Below are positions 1 to 10,611 of a stretch of 37,011 nt of DNA, piece after piece. The number at the start of each line of letters is the position of its first letter. The first letter of the stretch is position 1. This DNA comes from Chara braunii. Lineage: Eukaryota > Streptophyta > Charophyceae > Charales > Characeae. The stretch is from contig BFEA01000302.1 in assembly GCA_003427395.1 (NCBI GenBank), forward strand, positions 1,370,525 through 1,407,535, in the 5' to 3' direction. The translations under genes and the position numbers were made by a program. The notes under the pieces are model-generated. The model had not been told where the DNA came from, did not search any database, and saw only the letters and a list, made by a program, of their open reading frames with translations.

Positions 1-38
<38 letters not shown>
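1..38. repeat. (TC)19 microsatellite at the left edge
   Basis: Uninterrupted TC dinucleotide repeat from the first base. The window ends with the complementary repeat (GA)n, and the internal gap also lies in (CT)n, so this edge is probably an assembly break. Confidence 0.97.
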
Positions 39-42
<4 letters not shown>

Positions 43-562
43 GTCAGGTACTAACCTGTGAAGGTGGCACTGTGCTGCCGGTACCTTGAAGACGAAGCTG
101 GAGCGATGGCGCTGCAGGTAAGTCCCTCTGGCCTCCACCCAATGTCTCTCCCTATAGTACTACTCTAGCTATGGCGCCCAGCGCTGAAGACTACTGCTAA
201 CGCTACTACTACTCCTGCAGCGCTCCTCCAGAGTGCTGCTGCCGAATCCTGAAGACTACCGCCTGCCTCCTGAACTGCACGTGAAGTGCCTGGGAAGTAC
301 CTAGGAACTACCTGCAGCCTGCAGGGCGGGCCAGTCCTTTATAGTGCTGGCCCGTCCAGGAGGCTGCTCTTGCCAATGCCAAAACTTGCCAGACCCTGGG
401 GTTGAAGCTCAAACGAAGGTTGTCTTGAAAATAGGCCAAAAATGGCCTGAGCTAAAACCCTGGTTAGGTGCCTGAGTTTCGGGGCAGGCTGAACTCATGA
501 GGGCCTGAAAATGGCCATCAGTTTCAGGCTGAAAAGACTCAGGGCCGGAAAGGCACTGATTT
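39..562. other. Unassigned DNA with one strong hairpin
   Basis: No gene was recognised. At 327-354 there is a perfect 8-bp inverted repeat (cgggccag / ctggcccg) with a 12-nt loop. A consensus-like 5' splice donor follows a short ATG reading at 106-118, but no continuing exon is visible. Confidence 0.4.
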
Positions 563-690
563 AGGCTGAAACGACATAGGGCCTGTAGGCCCTTGTTTTC
601 AGGCTTTCAGGCTGAAACGGCACGGGGCCTGTAGGCCCTTGTTTTCAGGCTTTTGGCCTGAAAACGTCACGGGCCTGAAAGTGGCCCGTG
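563..690. repeat. Tandem hairpin-forming GC-rich repeat
   Basis: Two copies of a 38-bp unit (563-600 and 609-646, about 3 mismatches) each contain the palindrome gggcct-gt-aggccc. They are followed by two perfect hairpins: 642-664 (9-bp arms, 5-nt loop) and 668-690 (8-bp arms, 7-nt loop). The whole block is built from variants of ttcaggctgaaa and ggcctgaaa. No coding potential was recognised. It could be a satellite fragment or a structured UTR of an unrecognised element. Confidence 0.7.
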
Positions 691-1427
691 CAGCCTGTTT
701 CAGGCGCAGCATGTAACACTCCGTCATTAGTATGTACTAGGCCACCATCCTTTCCATTACTTCTGTCATGAACTAGGCTCACTGTTAGAGTCTTGTATTA
801 GGACGGGACACAACAATCCTATCTCGGAGGATCCCCCTCAGACAGTCCCTACTGCAGGTTCCCCAACGATCTCCTCCACGAGGGGCATCTCCGACAGCAG
901 TAACTGCAACAGCAACAATTTCAACAGCAGCGGCTGCGGCAGCACATAACACAGCAGTCGGAGATGGCACCAGACCCAGTACCTATACATTCAGCTATCA
1001 CAACACCAGCAACAACAGCAAATGAAAGGATCAGGAGCACCCTCAACATAAACAATCACAGAAAGAAGAGGAGCAAGGAGGGGGTACGAATGGAGTATGA
1101 ATGGAGTACGAACAGAAAGAAAGTGGAGTATGAACAGAAAGAAAGTGATGAAGATACAACGATGTCAAGATCCCAACAAGGGGAACCCAATGATGGCATG
1201 GAGGAGCGGGAGGAAATTATACCCACGTCCGAGCCACAAGAGGAGGAAGGACACCTCATCCCCAGGGAAAACAGACACCCCCACCCAACCAGGAAGTGGA
1301 AGTGAGAGAAAATATAATCAAGAAACTAGGCAGGGGGAGGGAAGATTGGGAGGTGACAGAGAACTTTGCATAGGAATATGGGAAACACAGGGCATACTCA
1401 CACTAGGACTTTCGTGGATGTATGTGA
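691..1427. other. Unassigned DNA with a hydrophilic open frame
   Basis: A plus-strand frame at 964-1305 is open for 113 codons and very rich in K, R, E, Q and N, with a duplicated segment around 1097-1145 (the 21-nt-like unit tggagtatgaa / acagaaagaaag occurs twice). I see no recognisable domain. It may be low-complexity non-coding DNA. Confidence 0.25.
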
Positions 1428-1700
1428 CCACTTTTCTGGCCCAGCCTGGATGCACCTGGCCGCAATTACATCAAGACAGAAATCGAAAAAGTCCTGGTGT
1501 GAGTAGGGACGCCAATCTTTGACTCCATGCTGCCGCTCCACTGGCAAAAAATCATAAGAAACATAATGGCCAGGAAAACCATCAAAGAGAGCATCTACCA
1601 AATGAACTGGAGGGTCGTGGGGAAGATAATTGCATTGACATTTAGAATGTTAAGGCACGGAGGGTTGTCAGCTCTCACAGATTACCATACAACACAAGGT
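1428..1700 (+). pseudogene. Unrecognised coding-like remnant with in-frame TGA
   Basis: One plus-strand frame reads 24 codons (1428-1499), then TGA at 1500-1502, then 66 open codons to a TAA at 1701. The composition is globular, with short stretches such as FDSMLPLHWQKIIRN and MNWRVVGKIIALTFRMLR, unlike the low-complexity ORFs around it. I do not recognise the family. The last 40 bases (from about 1677) match the monomer of the composite retroposon found near 15350 and 29432, so the right end belongs to that repeat. It may simply be chance openness. Confidence 0.25.
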
Positions 1701-1718
1701 TAAAAGATTCTCCAGGGT

Positions 1719-1721
<3 letters not shown>

Positions 1722-1757
<36 letters not shown>

Positions 1758-2696
1758 AAACACGCCCCCTGCAGTGCTAGTGCTGCTGATAAGAGCAGGC
1801 ATCACTAGCACCCTGGGAGAGGCTCCATCTATTGGTGGGGAGCGTCACCAGCTGGAAAATGGGTCCAGCGTCCCTTACACAACATGAATCAGGAGACTAT
1901 CAGGAAACTATGACCGAGAAGGACGCCTGCCAGCATTGATTACTCTGTCTCCAGAGGATTGACTGTGCAGGTTGTTGAGAAAAAGGGAAGAGGCCTCTTC
2001 GCCCTGTACGAGGCGCTGGATTCCTACTGCTGAGGGACTGGTTCCTCCCTTTCCCGACTACCTTTCACCCGAAAAGCTTAACCCCCTCCTCCCGCACTAT
2101 CAATCCTTCTGTTTCACTCTTTTTTGGAAGCCAGGTCCAGCGTCACATTAGACATGAAAAGAACAGATTACTCAGGGTACTCAGACTGCCAGCATTGACT
2201 ACCCAAGTGAATGAAAAAGCGGGTCAACTGAGCAGCAAATAAGAGACAGATGTGTACATCAGCGGAGTCCTCCCCAAGGGGCTCCAGGGAGGAGCTCCAT
2301 ATGTGGACATTTATAGGTGTTCATGATTGTACATAATTATTTTACATAGTTAAGTATATGTATGTCTATGCGGGTGTATATGAATGTATATGGATGTAAA
2401 GGGGACCAGGTTAGGATTAAACGTTCAGGACAGAATCTCTGCCAAAGAAAGGGCATGAGGTGGGAAGGGGTCTGGAAAGTCCGAGGGAGGGCGTAGTGGG
2501 AACGAAGGTTCGATATTTGTCCAGTCTTCAAAAACTAGACGGTAGTCTCTCATTTCTTCCAAATCTCCCAGTCCCTCTCCCCTGTCTCCACTCCATTCTA
2601 CTTTTGCAATCCATCCTTCTCTCTCCCCTCCTACCCAGTCTGTGCAGAATGCTATAATCCGTCTCCTAACATCTCCAATTTGTCTAAAGAGGTCTA
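1722..2696 (-). mobile_element. LINE copy 1, 3'-terminal fragment
   Basis: The minus-strand element ends in a poly(A) tail, seen as T35 at 1722-1756 on the plus strand. Next to it is the family's 3' UTR module (1757-1850), containing ctattggtggggag and ggtccagcgtcccttaca, and then the C-terminal coding remnant (2425-2696). The 5' side is truncated exactly where the T-run of LINE copy 2 begins (2697), so the two copies abut head to tail. 5' truncation with a long A-tail is the usual product of target-primed reverse transcription. Confidence 0.75.
2425..2696 (-). pseudogene. LINE ORF C-terminus (copy 1)
   Basis: This minus-strand frame is open for about 90 codons and ends at a stop at 2425-2427. 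It aligns by eye with the C-terminus of copy 2: both have an IDLF/LDLF segment followed by Q-I-x-D-I/V-R-R, then G-W-I/V-A-K-V and M-R-D-Y-R/K-L. They share the terminal pattern DWxx...PLRPPSDFPDPFP and then HALSLxEIL-stop. This is the region downstream of the zf-RVT finger; its function in the LINE protein is unknown. The fragment has no start and cannot make a working protein. Confidence 0.7.
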
Positions 2697-4311
2697 TTTT
2701 TTTTTAACCCCCGCCAGTGTTAGTGGCGCTGATAAGAGCAGACACCACTAGCACCTGGGGAGAGGCTCCATCTATTGGTGGGGAGCATCACCTGCTGGAA
2801 AACGGGTCCAGCGTCCCTTACACAGACTGAGATTGCAATATCTCTGATACACGGTTGTGGGAAATCCCTGCCAGCATTGATTACCCTGGGATCCAGGGGA
2901 TTGACTGACCAGGATATTAGACGGGAGATTACGACAGGGGGGGGAACCTCTTCACCCTGAAACCGGCGCCAGATACACAACTATACGCTAGTTCCTCCCC
3001 CTAAACTGTGTTGAGACCTTGAGTCCATGCTGGCTGGAAACCGGGTCCAACGTCCCATTACCTGCCTGGGTGCCTTGTGGAGAATCCGGAAGGAGCCACT
3101 GGGGGGCACCAGTGGGACCTCCTTCAGTCTTCTTACCTGCCTCAGGTCAATCTTTAAAAGTATCTTGTTTAGACCAGAATTTCTGATAAGGAGAGAGCAT
3201 GGGGAGGAAAGGGATCTGGGAAGTCTCTGGGGGGGGCGCAAATATGTGAATCCAATCCTTGAACTCTAATTTATAATCCCTCATATTTTCCAGATTTCCT
3301 GGTCCACCCTCCCTGTCCCCTCCCCATGTGACCTTTGCTACCCATCCTTCTTTCTCCTCCCAACCGGTCCTTGCAAAAGTTGTAATCTTTCTTCTAATGT
3401 CAGTGATCTGTGTGAAAAGGTCCAGTTGTGATTTCGTGTCTGACCATCTTCGTACCAGCATTAGCTGAACCTGTTGCTGGATTTGTTCGATGATTTCTTC
3501 CCCTTCTATCCTCACCTTTTCCAGGGTCAGAACGCACCTTTGCCACCAGAGAACCCACATCACCGCCCTCCTACCTAACCAGAACATGTTCTCAACAAAG
3601 GCTAAGGCTTCCCCATCCAAAGGCCAATGGTCTACCAAAATGGCCCGCCATGACCATGGCCAACGAATTACAGTCCCCATCTTTCGCCAGACACGGTCCC
3701 ATCACGGCCACATAAATTGGGCTATTGGGAATTGCATGAAAATATGCTCAATAGTCTTTGCCCGCTTGTGGGAGGGGAACATGTGTAGACATCGTTGACA
3801 CCATGGTAGCGCTAGTCCCCGCTGTTCCAGGTTAGTGCGGTCAATTAACCAGTCGTAGGTGGGTAGGCAGCGGTGTGCTATCTGCCACTGTAGAGACGAG
3901 GTTTTCGCAGGTTTAGTTTTTTGGTCTGTAAACAAGCGAATCGGTCTCAGGAGGGAGCGGTCCATATTCAGCTGCCTGACCCAGTGATCCATAACTACAT
4001 CTCTCAGGTTCCTCTTGGGCCTGAGCATCCTGTACGTGGATTTGACAGACAACCGGTGAAGGGTTATGTGGCCTGCTGCACCCCCCCCTTTTCTCAGAGG
4101 GAGCAACCAGGTCTATTTTGTCGGGTCTAGAGCCAATTCGTGAATTGCCCATTGCGGTTGGTAAGCCACCCTCTTCCCACTCTCTTCCATAACCCGGATC
4201 CGATAGAGAGAGGTTTTATCTATCCATTCGAAGGGGGTTGTACTTCCTTCTAGTGTTTCATTTTGTGTACTCACGTAGTATTCCACCAGGGTCATTCGGG
4301 GGTCTATGCTG
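2697..4311 (-). mobile_element. LINE copy 2, 5'-truncated
   Basis: A T9 run (2697-2705) marks the poly(A) end on the minus strand. It is followed by the 3' UTR module (2706-2830), a second internal copy of the tggaaaccgggtccaacgtccca motif (about 3040-3062), and the ORF remnant (3169-4311). The UTR shares further blocks with copy 1, for example gccagcattgattac. The 5' end stops near 4311 and runs directly into copy 3, which has lost its own 3' end. Confidence 0.75.
3169..4311 (-). pseudogene. LINE ORF C-terminal part with zf-RVT finger (copy 2)
   Basis: Read right to left, the remnant has an RVRVMEE-type linker, then a block HITLHRLSVKSTYRMLRP, then the zf-RVT finger. The finger shows SSLQWQIAHRCLPTYDWL, WCQRC, and E-H-I-F-M-Q-F where related copies have M-Q-C, so the last zinc-binding Cys is replaced by Phe. 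A segment rich in W and E follows, then the C-terminal tail. Frames change between 4113 and 4106 and between 3702 and 3680. A G8 run at 3229-3236 separates the long frame from the family's usual C-terminal stop at 3169-3171. This is a dead copy. Confidence 0.75.
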
Positions 4312-6025
4312 CTGAATCTGTTCTGTAATCTCTAAACCTTCCACTCTTACTTTTTTCATTGCCAGGGTGCATCTCTTCCACTAGAGTGCCCATATCACCA
4401 CCCTCCTGCCCAAACCATACATATTCTCCACGAAGGTCTTGGTTGTTCCTGCCAACGGTCAATGCTCATCCAATATGGCTTGCCATGACCAGGGTCAGGG
4501 GATGTCAACTTCCATTTTCCGCCATATGCGGTCCCACCATCTCCATATGAATTGGGCAATCGGGCATTGCATTAAAATATGTTCAATGGTCTCCGCCTTC
4601 TCATGAAAGTGAAAAAGACTCTGACACCGCTGACACCATGGAAGCAGCAGACCTCTTTGTTCAAGGTTCGTGCGGTAAGTCATCCAGTCGTTGGTTGGCA
4701 AACAACGGTGGGCAATCTGCCACTATAGGGAGGTGATTTTCATGGGCTTAAATTTTTGTTCCTTGAAGCATTGGATCGGTGACAGGAGGGTGCCGTCCAC
4801 ATTTAGTTGGCTGGCCCATTTATCATTAATCGTGTCTCTTAGATGTCGTTTAGGTCTGAGCATTTTGTAGGTTGATTTGACTGACAACTTGTGCAGACTA
4901 ATATGACCTACGTTAGGGGCTCCCCTCTTTTAGGAGGGCTTCCATGTCCATTCGACCGGGTTCAGAGCCAGATCCTGGATTGGTTTGAATGGTTGGGAAA
5001 CGACCCTCTGTCCCTTTTTTTCCTCTAAAACTCGAACTCGGTACACTGTTGCTTTCTCTTTCCATTCGAGGGGTGCTCTGTTCCCTTGGAGGGTGCCCAC
5101 ATTGGTGATAGTGTAGTGTTCGATCAGGACTGGTAGGGTTGAGACCATCTGTATTTGGCCAATCCTCAACGGGGTCTCTGTGCTTGCCACCCAATTGACT
5201 ATCCTCAGAGGGGGGCCATGTTTAAGAATTCGGTACCATTCCAGTGGGATGACCTCAATAAGGTTATATAAACATTTCTCTACATGGTGGCAGTACCTTA
5301 CGATTTCCCGTAGCTGACCTCCTGTTATCCAGTCTTGTCTCTCGTTATCCCAAAGTACCCTATGTTTAACCCAACTTTTCAAGGGGAGGGAAGAGCTTGT
5401 CATGACGCAGCCTCTTAGATTCGTCACCAAATGATTTCCGAAGAGGGGTTGTTGGTAGACTTCCTCCCAACGGTCGGGGTGGGTCCTGTTGGGGTGCGAG
5501 AGTTTATGTCAGGTATCCAACAGAAATGGTCAAAGTTGTCCATCGAATAACCCCCGCCATCCAACCCCTCCCTTCCTTGTGGGAGCTTACGTGGGATCGT
5601 CCAGAATCCGTCCTCCAGCCATGTTAGCGGGTGAATCGTATGGGGGGTTATCGGGACCAACCGGGCCAAATGTTCCAGAGCTAAAACATACCACGGGCTC
5701 TGGGGGGCAAAGATGAGTTTTTTAATCCATTTTAAACATAATGCTTGCACCTGAGTGGCCGGGTCAATTATTCTAAGGCCTCCCCTCGCCTTAGGCTGGA
5801 TAATTGAATCCCACACCACTCGGCTAATTACACTGGTCTGCTCGCCATCCCCCCTCCGTAGGAAAGCCGTTGCCTTTTTCCTTAGGTTCCTCAGGGCCGC
5901 TTTGCTCAATGGCCATAGTAAAGACTTGTACCATAATGTTGCAAAGATTACATTATTGAGAACAAGTGTGCAGCCGAACAGGGACGTGTGTTTGTTTTTC
6001 CAATTGTTTAATTTATTATGAGTCG
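4312..6025 (-). pseudogene. LINE ORF middle to C-terminal part (copy 3)
   Basis: The minus-strand remnant starts near 6025 with the post-RT segment (WKNKHTSLFG, VLNNVIFATLWYKS, KARGGLRIIDP). It continues through the linker at 4930-5430 (YRVRVLEEKKGQR) to the zf-RVT finger at about 4495-4760 (WQIAHRCLPTNDWM, WCQRC, EHILMQCPIA: all three visible Cys and the His are retained). In-frame stops include one in the S-L-stop-W-Q motif and three at 4330-4495; most are explained by CAG to TAG or TGG to TGA. The C-terminal ~130 codons, UTR and A-tail are absent: the sequence passes at EQIQQ straight into copy 2. Confidence 0.7.
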
Positions 6026-7329
6026 GTGTGCCGGACCCGCTGGGATGGCGGTCCGTCAGGATGGAGAAGAAGGGTTGACGAAGGAGGAGGTAGAGATGGA
6101 GTTGGAAGGGACAGCACAGCGCCGACGCAGATTCAACACCCACGTACTCCAAGATGTGCAAAAGTGAAGAATGACGAAATGCAGAGTACAGTTGGGGTAT
6201 ACCCCTAGCGGACTGACTGGACAGGACTGGACTGGACAAAAATAGTACACGGCCTGTGGGGTCAGGCCACGACCTGTCCCATAGACCGAACTGACAAATA
6301 GTCGAATAGGCCCTAACTATAGGCCAGGGCAGATAGAGGTCCGCTACACGATCTTCAAACCTGTAATGGATCGCAAGAGCCATAAACACGCTCCGCAAAA
6401 GCAGCGGAACTCTGCAATAAAGAAAGTTGAGAAATCTAGGATACGGAGCAAGCTCCATGCTGAATCCCTGCGATGCAGCCTAAGCTACATAATGTCGAAT
6501 GGGAAACAAATGTCTGGTATACACATCCTGGCTAAGTGCAGAAAATGAAATGTAGCAATATACAATCCTAAAGTTCTGGAGGCAGTGGCCTCAGTGCTGA
6601 AAGAAAAAAAAGAGCAATATGTCACAAGATAATGTCATGTCGCTGAACCACTAAGGGTGGGATGGTCTCAGAGGGGGTGAATTCAGCCTAAGAATTGAAA
6701 CTCATAAGGACAGTCACACACGAAGGTGGGGTAGGTCATCAGGCTCAAAGTGGGAGAGTGGTAAACCAATGACCCTAACGGATAGACCATCAGGGTGGGT
6801 AGTGCTCGACAAAAGGATGACACCATGTAGGGTCGACCATGAAAAAGGGGAAACCCGGAACCTGGAATAGGGTGGAGATATGCCTAACTGAAGGCATGCA
6901 AGAGCCAACACTAGGGTGATGAGGGCAGTGGGTGAGGAAAAGATGCACACAACTCACCGACTGGGGGAGGAGGGAGCTAAATCTGGGAGCAAGGAAGCCA
7001 AGATAACGCTACGGTTCCAATGCCTATGCGATACCAAGGGAGAGACCAACTCAACGAGACCCAGCTAAGTGAGACCATCATGCAACAGATGCAAGGGAAT
7101 GTATAGGGTAGGGTGGTAGCGTGAAGTAGTCACGTCCGAAGTAGATGAAGCCGATAAGATGGCTGAAGTTGAGAAGGTGACTAAAGTCGTCGAGGTGGTC
7201 GATAACGTCGATGAAGTAGGACTTGAGTCGATGTCGAAGCAGAGCTGCAAAACGTTAACATCCTGAAGAAGTTGATGATGGACTACCTGATGGTGTAAGT
7301 CAGTAGGATGATAGTATGTGATCAGAGTG
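6026..7329. other. Unassigned DNA left of the chromovirus
   Basis: No gene was recognised. The open frames on both strands are short and of biased composition. The part next to 7330 should hold the 3' UTR and 3' LTR of the minus-strand gypsy element, but I could not pair any segment here with one beyond 13690, so LTRs are not called. The segment 7120-7230 is rich in degenerate gaagtxgat repeats. Confidence 0.35.
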
Positions 7330-7935
7330 TCAATCGTCAAGACGCCGAGGATGTCGACGAGTACGCTGTGGACGCGCGGAGGCGTCCATCTGCTGCTGAA
7401 GAACAGGCTCAGAGGGAGCGGGCTCGTCCTCAGCAATCTCCTCAGCCAGAGGAGGAGGAAGAGGATCCGTCGGTTGAGTACGAGCATATGTCTCAGCACG
7501 ACGAGCACGATCATATGCACGCACCAACATCCGGGCGTGTTGCAGGTGCTCGAGGGGCTCCCATGTAGCCTCCTCATCAGGATAACCCTTCCAACGCACA
7601 AGGTACTCGATGCGTGGAGGGGTATCGTCGGTAAGGCGGCGAGATACGATGTCGCAAACAACGAACTCCTCGTGACCGTCCACCATGAGAGGTGGAGGCC
7701 CTGGAGGGCGCTCATCAGGACGTCCGACGAAGCGCTTGAACAGTCTGCGATAAGGACGCAACAAGGAGATGTGATAAACATCGTGTACGCGAGCCTGTCG
7801 AAGGTAATCAGGTAGCTTTACACGGAAGCTGACCGGACTAGCGGCAGTATCAGAACCGACGGCCTGAAGGATGCGACATAGACCGAAGAAACGACGCCTG
7901 AACTTGCGAAGCGTATCCGTTCGAGCTGCAAGTGG
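7330..7935 (-). pseudogene. Pol C-terminus: integrase tail and chromodomain
   Basis: The frame begins with the integrase C-terminal module (LRKFRRRFFGLCRILQ, then VHDVYHISLLRPY), typical of the GPY/F region of chromoviral integrases. It continues to a chromodomain at about 7550-7690 with EYLVRWKGYPDEEATWEP, where the aromatic residues Y, W and W are present. In other chromoviruses this domain directs integration toward heterochromatin; that role here is inferred. The tail is acidic and Pro/Gln-rich and ends at a stop at 7330-7332. A one-base frame change near 7930 separates this part from the integrase core. Confidence 0.85.
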
Positions 7936-8936
7936 CGTGCATTAACGAGCACATCATCACTGACTTTGAATAGATGATCCATTCGTGATCGGTTTGCTCG
8001 TGCGGCCATGCGAGTCTGGGAGTCGTCTAGACTCTCGTGTGCACGCTTCATAATCGCCGCCATGTGGGCGATCCAGTCGTCAAGCGCAGAACAACGAGTG
8101 TCTGGGCGCAACCGCGATGGTCGTAGGAAGTCCGCGGGTACGCGAGGGTGGTAGCTGAGGTCGCAATAGAATGGTAACATCCCCGTGGCTGGTGAAACAG
8201 GGTGGTTGTACGTAATCTTCGCGTGGGCGAAGTGTAAGTCCCAATGCTTGTCATCCCTAACGAACTTTCGGAGGATATTACCGAGAGTTTTATTGGTGAC
8301 CTCAGTCTTACCATCTGCCTGAGGGTGGTAAGACGATGAGAAGCGGAGCTGGGATCTGCACACCTCGTGTAGGTGTTGCCAGAATGTGCTGGTAAAGCGC
8401 GGATCACGGTCGGAGATGATGCTATGAGGTAAAAAGTGATATCTCACGACTCGGTCGAAGACGATGTCGGCGACCTCACGAGCGCTAATGCGATAGCGAC
8501 ACGGGACAAAACGTGCACTCTTCGTGAAGCGATCGACGACGACCAAAATAGCATCATGACCTCGTTCAGTGGGTGGGCGGAGGGGACCAATGAAATCCAT
8601 CGAGATGGACTGGCAATGACCCTCGGGTATGGGTAAGGGTTGAAGTAACCCATACAGAAGGTGATTCGCACTGTTCACCTCCTGGCAGGTAGGACACTCC
8701 CGGATGTAGGCTTTGACGAAGTCCTTGGACTTTGGCCAGACGTATAGGCGACAAACACGAGCCAACGTCTTATGGAAGCCTATATGACCGGCAGTTGCCT
8801 GGTCATGGAACTCTGCTACAACCTAGACACGGAGCTGTCCGGTGGAGGGAATGTAGATACGTGGTTCTGGCTGACCAGATCTGCTATGACAGTACACGAG
8901 ACCGTTCTCACCGAGTGAGTATGAGGGAACGATCTA
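7936..8936 (-). pseudogene. Integrase zinc-binding and catalytic core
   Basis: An HHCC zinc-binding region precedes the core: HDQATAGHIGFHKT, then CPTC. The RNase H-fold DDE core shows SMDFIGPLRPP (first D), IISDRDPRFTSTFW (second D) and the YHPQADGKTEV block (E) at the expected spacing, so the catalytic triad looks preserved. In a living element it would insert the cDNA. In-frame stops are at 8823-8825 (just before the zinc region) and 8934-8936. The frame runs on without shift from RNase H. It is broken by the stops and by the frameshift near 7930. Confidence 0.88.
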
Positions 8937-9640
8937 GCCACTCCACCATGTCGCATGGATGACGCGATAATCCGGGCAGTGGCGGTACTGAGTGCGATAT
9001 GCGTCGATCACCGATTGATCAATAATGGTGATGGAAATGGCAGCAAGATGGATGGGTTCCTGATTGTGATCAAGACGGCGGGACAAGGCATCGGCCGCGC
9101 GGTTCGTTTCCCCCTTGATGGGCTGAGTGGTGAAACTGAACTCGGATAAGTCACGCCACCAACGTGTCTATCGAGGGGAAAGTTTGGGCTTCGTGAGGAA
9201 GGTCTGGACAACTGAGTTGTCCGTGCGCACCGTAAAGGGTGCCCCGTGCAGGTAGTGACGCCAATGGCGGGTAACATAAAATACGGCGAGAACCTCACGT
9301 TCATCGGTAGTGTAGTTTATCTCGGCAGGCAGTAGCTGACGGGAGTAGAAGGCGATCGGGCAATCCCCAGCACGAGCCTCGACAGTCCTATCCTCCGCGA
9401 TGGTCGAGGAGTAAGTAACGGGAGGACTGTCAGTGGACGAAAGAGGTGGGAGGGTAGGCGTCAGTCGAGAAGTAGTGTCAGCGGGAGGGGGGGGAGAAAG
9501 GAGGAACATGAGGATAAGGTGAATCGTGAGGAGAGGGAAACACTTTAGAAAGTACAACTCCTACTGCAAAATCTGACGCATCAGTAGTGACGATAAAAGG
9601 GCGATCAAAATCGGTTAGGCGAAGAACCGGCGCACAAGTC
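8937..9640 (-). pseudogene. RNase H with proline-rich insertion
   Basis: The domain begins with FIVTTDASDFAVGVVLSK, the first catalytic Asp of gypsy RNase H. It resumes with CPIAFYSRQLLPAEINYTTD, then EREVLAVFYVTRHWRHYL and VRTDNSVVQ (E and D of the active site). Between the two blocks lies an in-frame insertion of about 60 residues rich in Pro, Ser and Thr (about 9364-9545), absent from ordinary gypsy RNase H. The connection toward the integrase (GETNRAADALSRR) is normal for the family. An in-frame TAG lies at 9168-9170. Confidence 0.85.
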
Positions 9641-10611
9641 ACCGCCTTCCTGAGGGCGTGAAAGGCGTCTTCGCACAGGCGTGTCCAAAACCACGACGGC
9701 TTCTTCCGGAGGAGGGTGGAGGTAAGGACGTAGGAATACCTAGCGTATCCCTGGATGAAATTACTATTGTAACTAGTGAGGCCTAAAAAACTGTGAATCT
9801 GCTTGACAAATGTTGAAACGGATCACTCTGCAATAGGAGTGATCTTCGCCTCGTCCATGTAGAGACCCTGGTCAGACACCTGGTGTCCTAGGAAGTCCAC
9901 TTTGCTCTGAGCAAAGCGGCACTTACTAAGCTTGGCATAAAAGTCATGCTTGAGTAAGCGTTGTAGGACATCGAGAAGGTTTCTGAGATGGTCTTCTAAG
10001 GTACGACTGTAGACCAGAATGTAGTCCAGGTATACGAGAACGTATTCTTCAAGGATGTCCCTGAAGATGTCGTTCATCGCCGTCTCGAAGGTGGCGGGTG
10101 TATTGGTGAGACCGAATGGCATCACCGTGAACTCATGGTGGCCGAAGCGCGACCGAAAAACGACCTTCGACTGATTCTCTGTGGCTACGCGGATCTGGTG
10201 GTAACCGCTACGAAGATCGATCTTCGTGAAAAAGCGGTTGACTGCCAGACGGTCAAACAGCTCATCCGCAAGAGGCATGGGATAGTTGTTCTTAACCGTG
10301 TAACGGTTAAGACCACGTTAGTCAATGCAGAGGCGAAAAGTTCTGTCCGCTTTGCGAGCAAAGAGGACGGGTGCACCCCAAGGGGAGTTACTGGGTTTAA
10401 TGAAACCCAGTCGAAGGAGCTCCTCAAGTTGACGCTTGAGTCTTGTCGCCTCTGAAATCGAGAATCAGTAGGGTGTCTGATGGTGGACACGATAGTCAGT
10501 CACGAGCTGGATAGAATGCTCAACACCGCGCATGGGAGGGATCCCGTTGTATGAGAAATACGGGGGGAAAATGTCGCGATACTCTCGAATCAAATCACGA
10601 AGGGCGGGTTA
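9641..10611 (-). pseudogene. Reverse transcriptase, catalytic Asp lost
   Basis: RT motifs in order: [37 protein letters not shown] (first catalytic Asp present), MPFGLTNTPATFE, then the YxDD box, which reads VYLDYILVYS: the second Asp of YLDD is Tyr (codon at 10021-10023). After it come the KCRFAQ and FLGH motifs and the thumb and connection (SFLGLTSYNSNFI). Stops in frame are at 9823-9825, 10318-10320 (inside the FRLCID-RGLN motif), 10465-10467 and 10609-10611. Even without the stops the YxDD change should abolish polymerisation. Confidence 0.9.

Noticed and set aside
106-123. ATG followed by CAG-GTAAGT splice donor
   Set aside because: No continuing exon, acceptor or homology; such matches occur by chance.
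7065-7815. ORFs of 238 and 165 codons overlapping the chromodomain
   Set aside because: Shadows of the chromodomain frame at 7330-7935.
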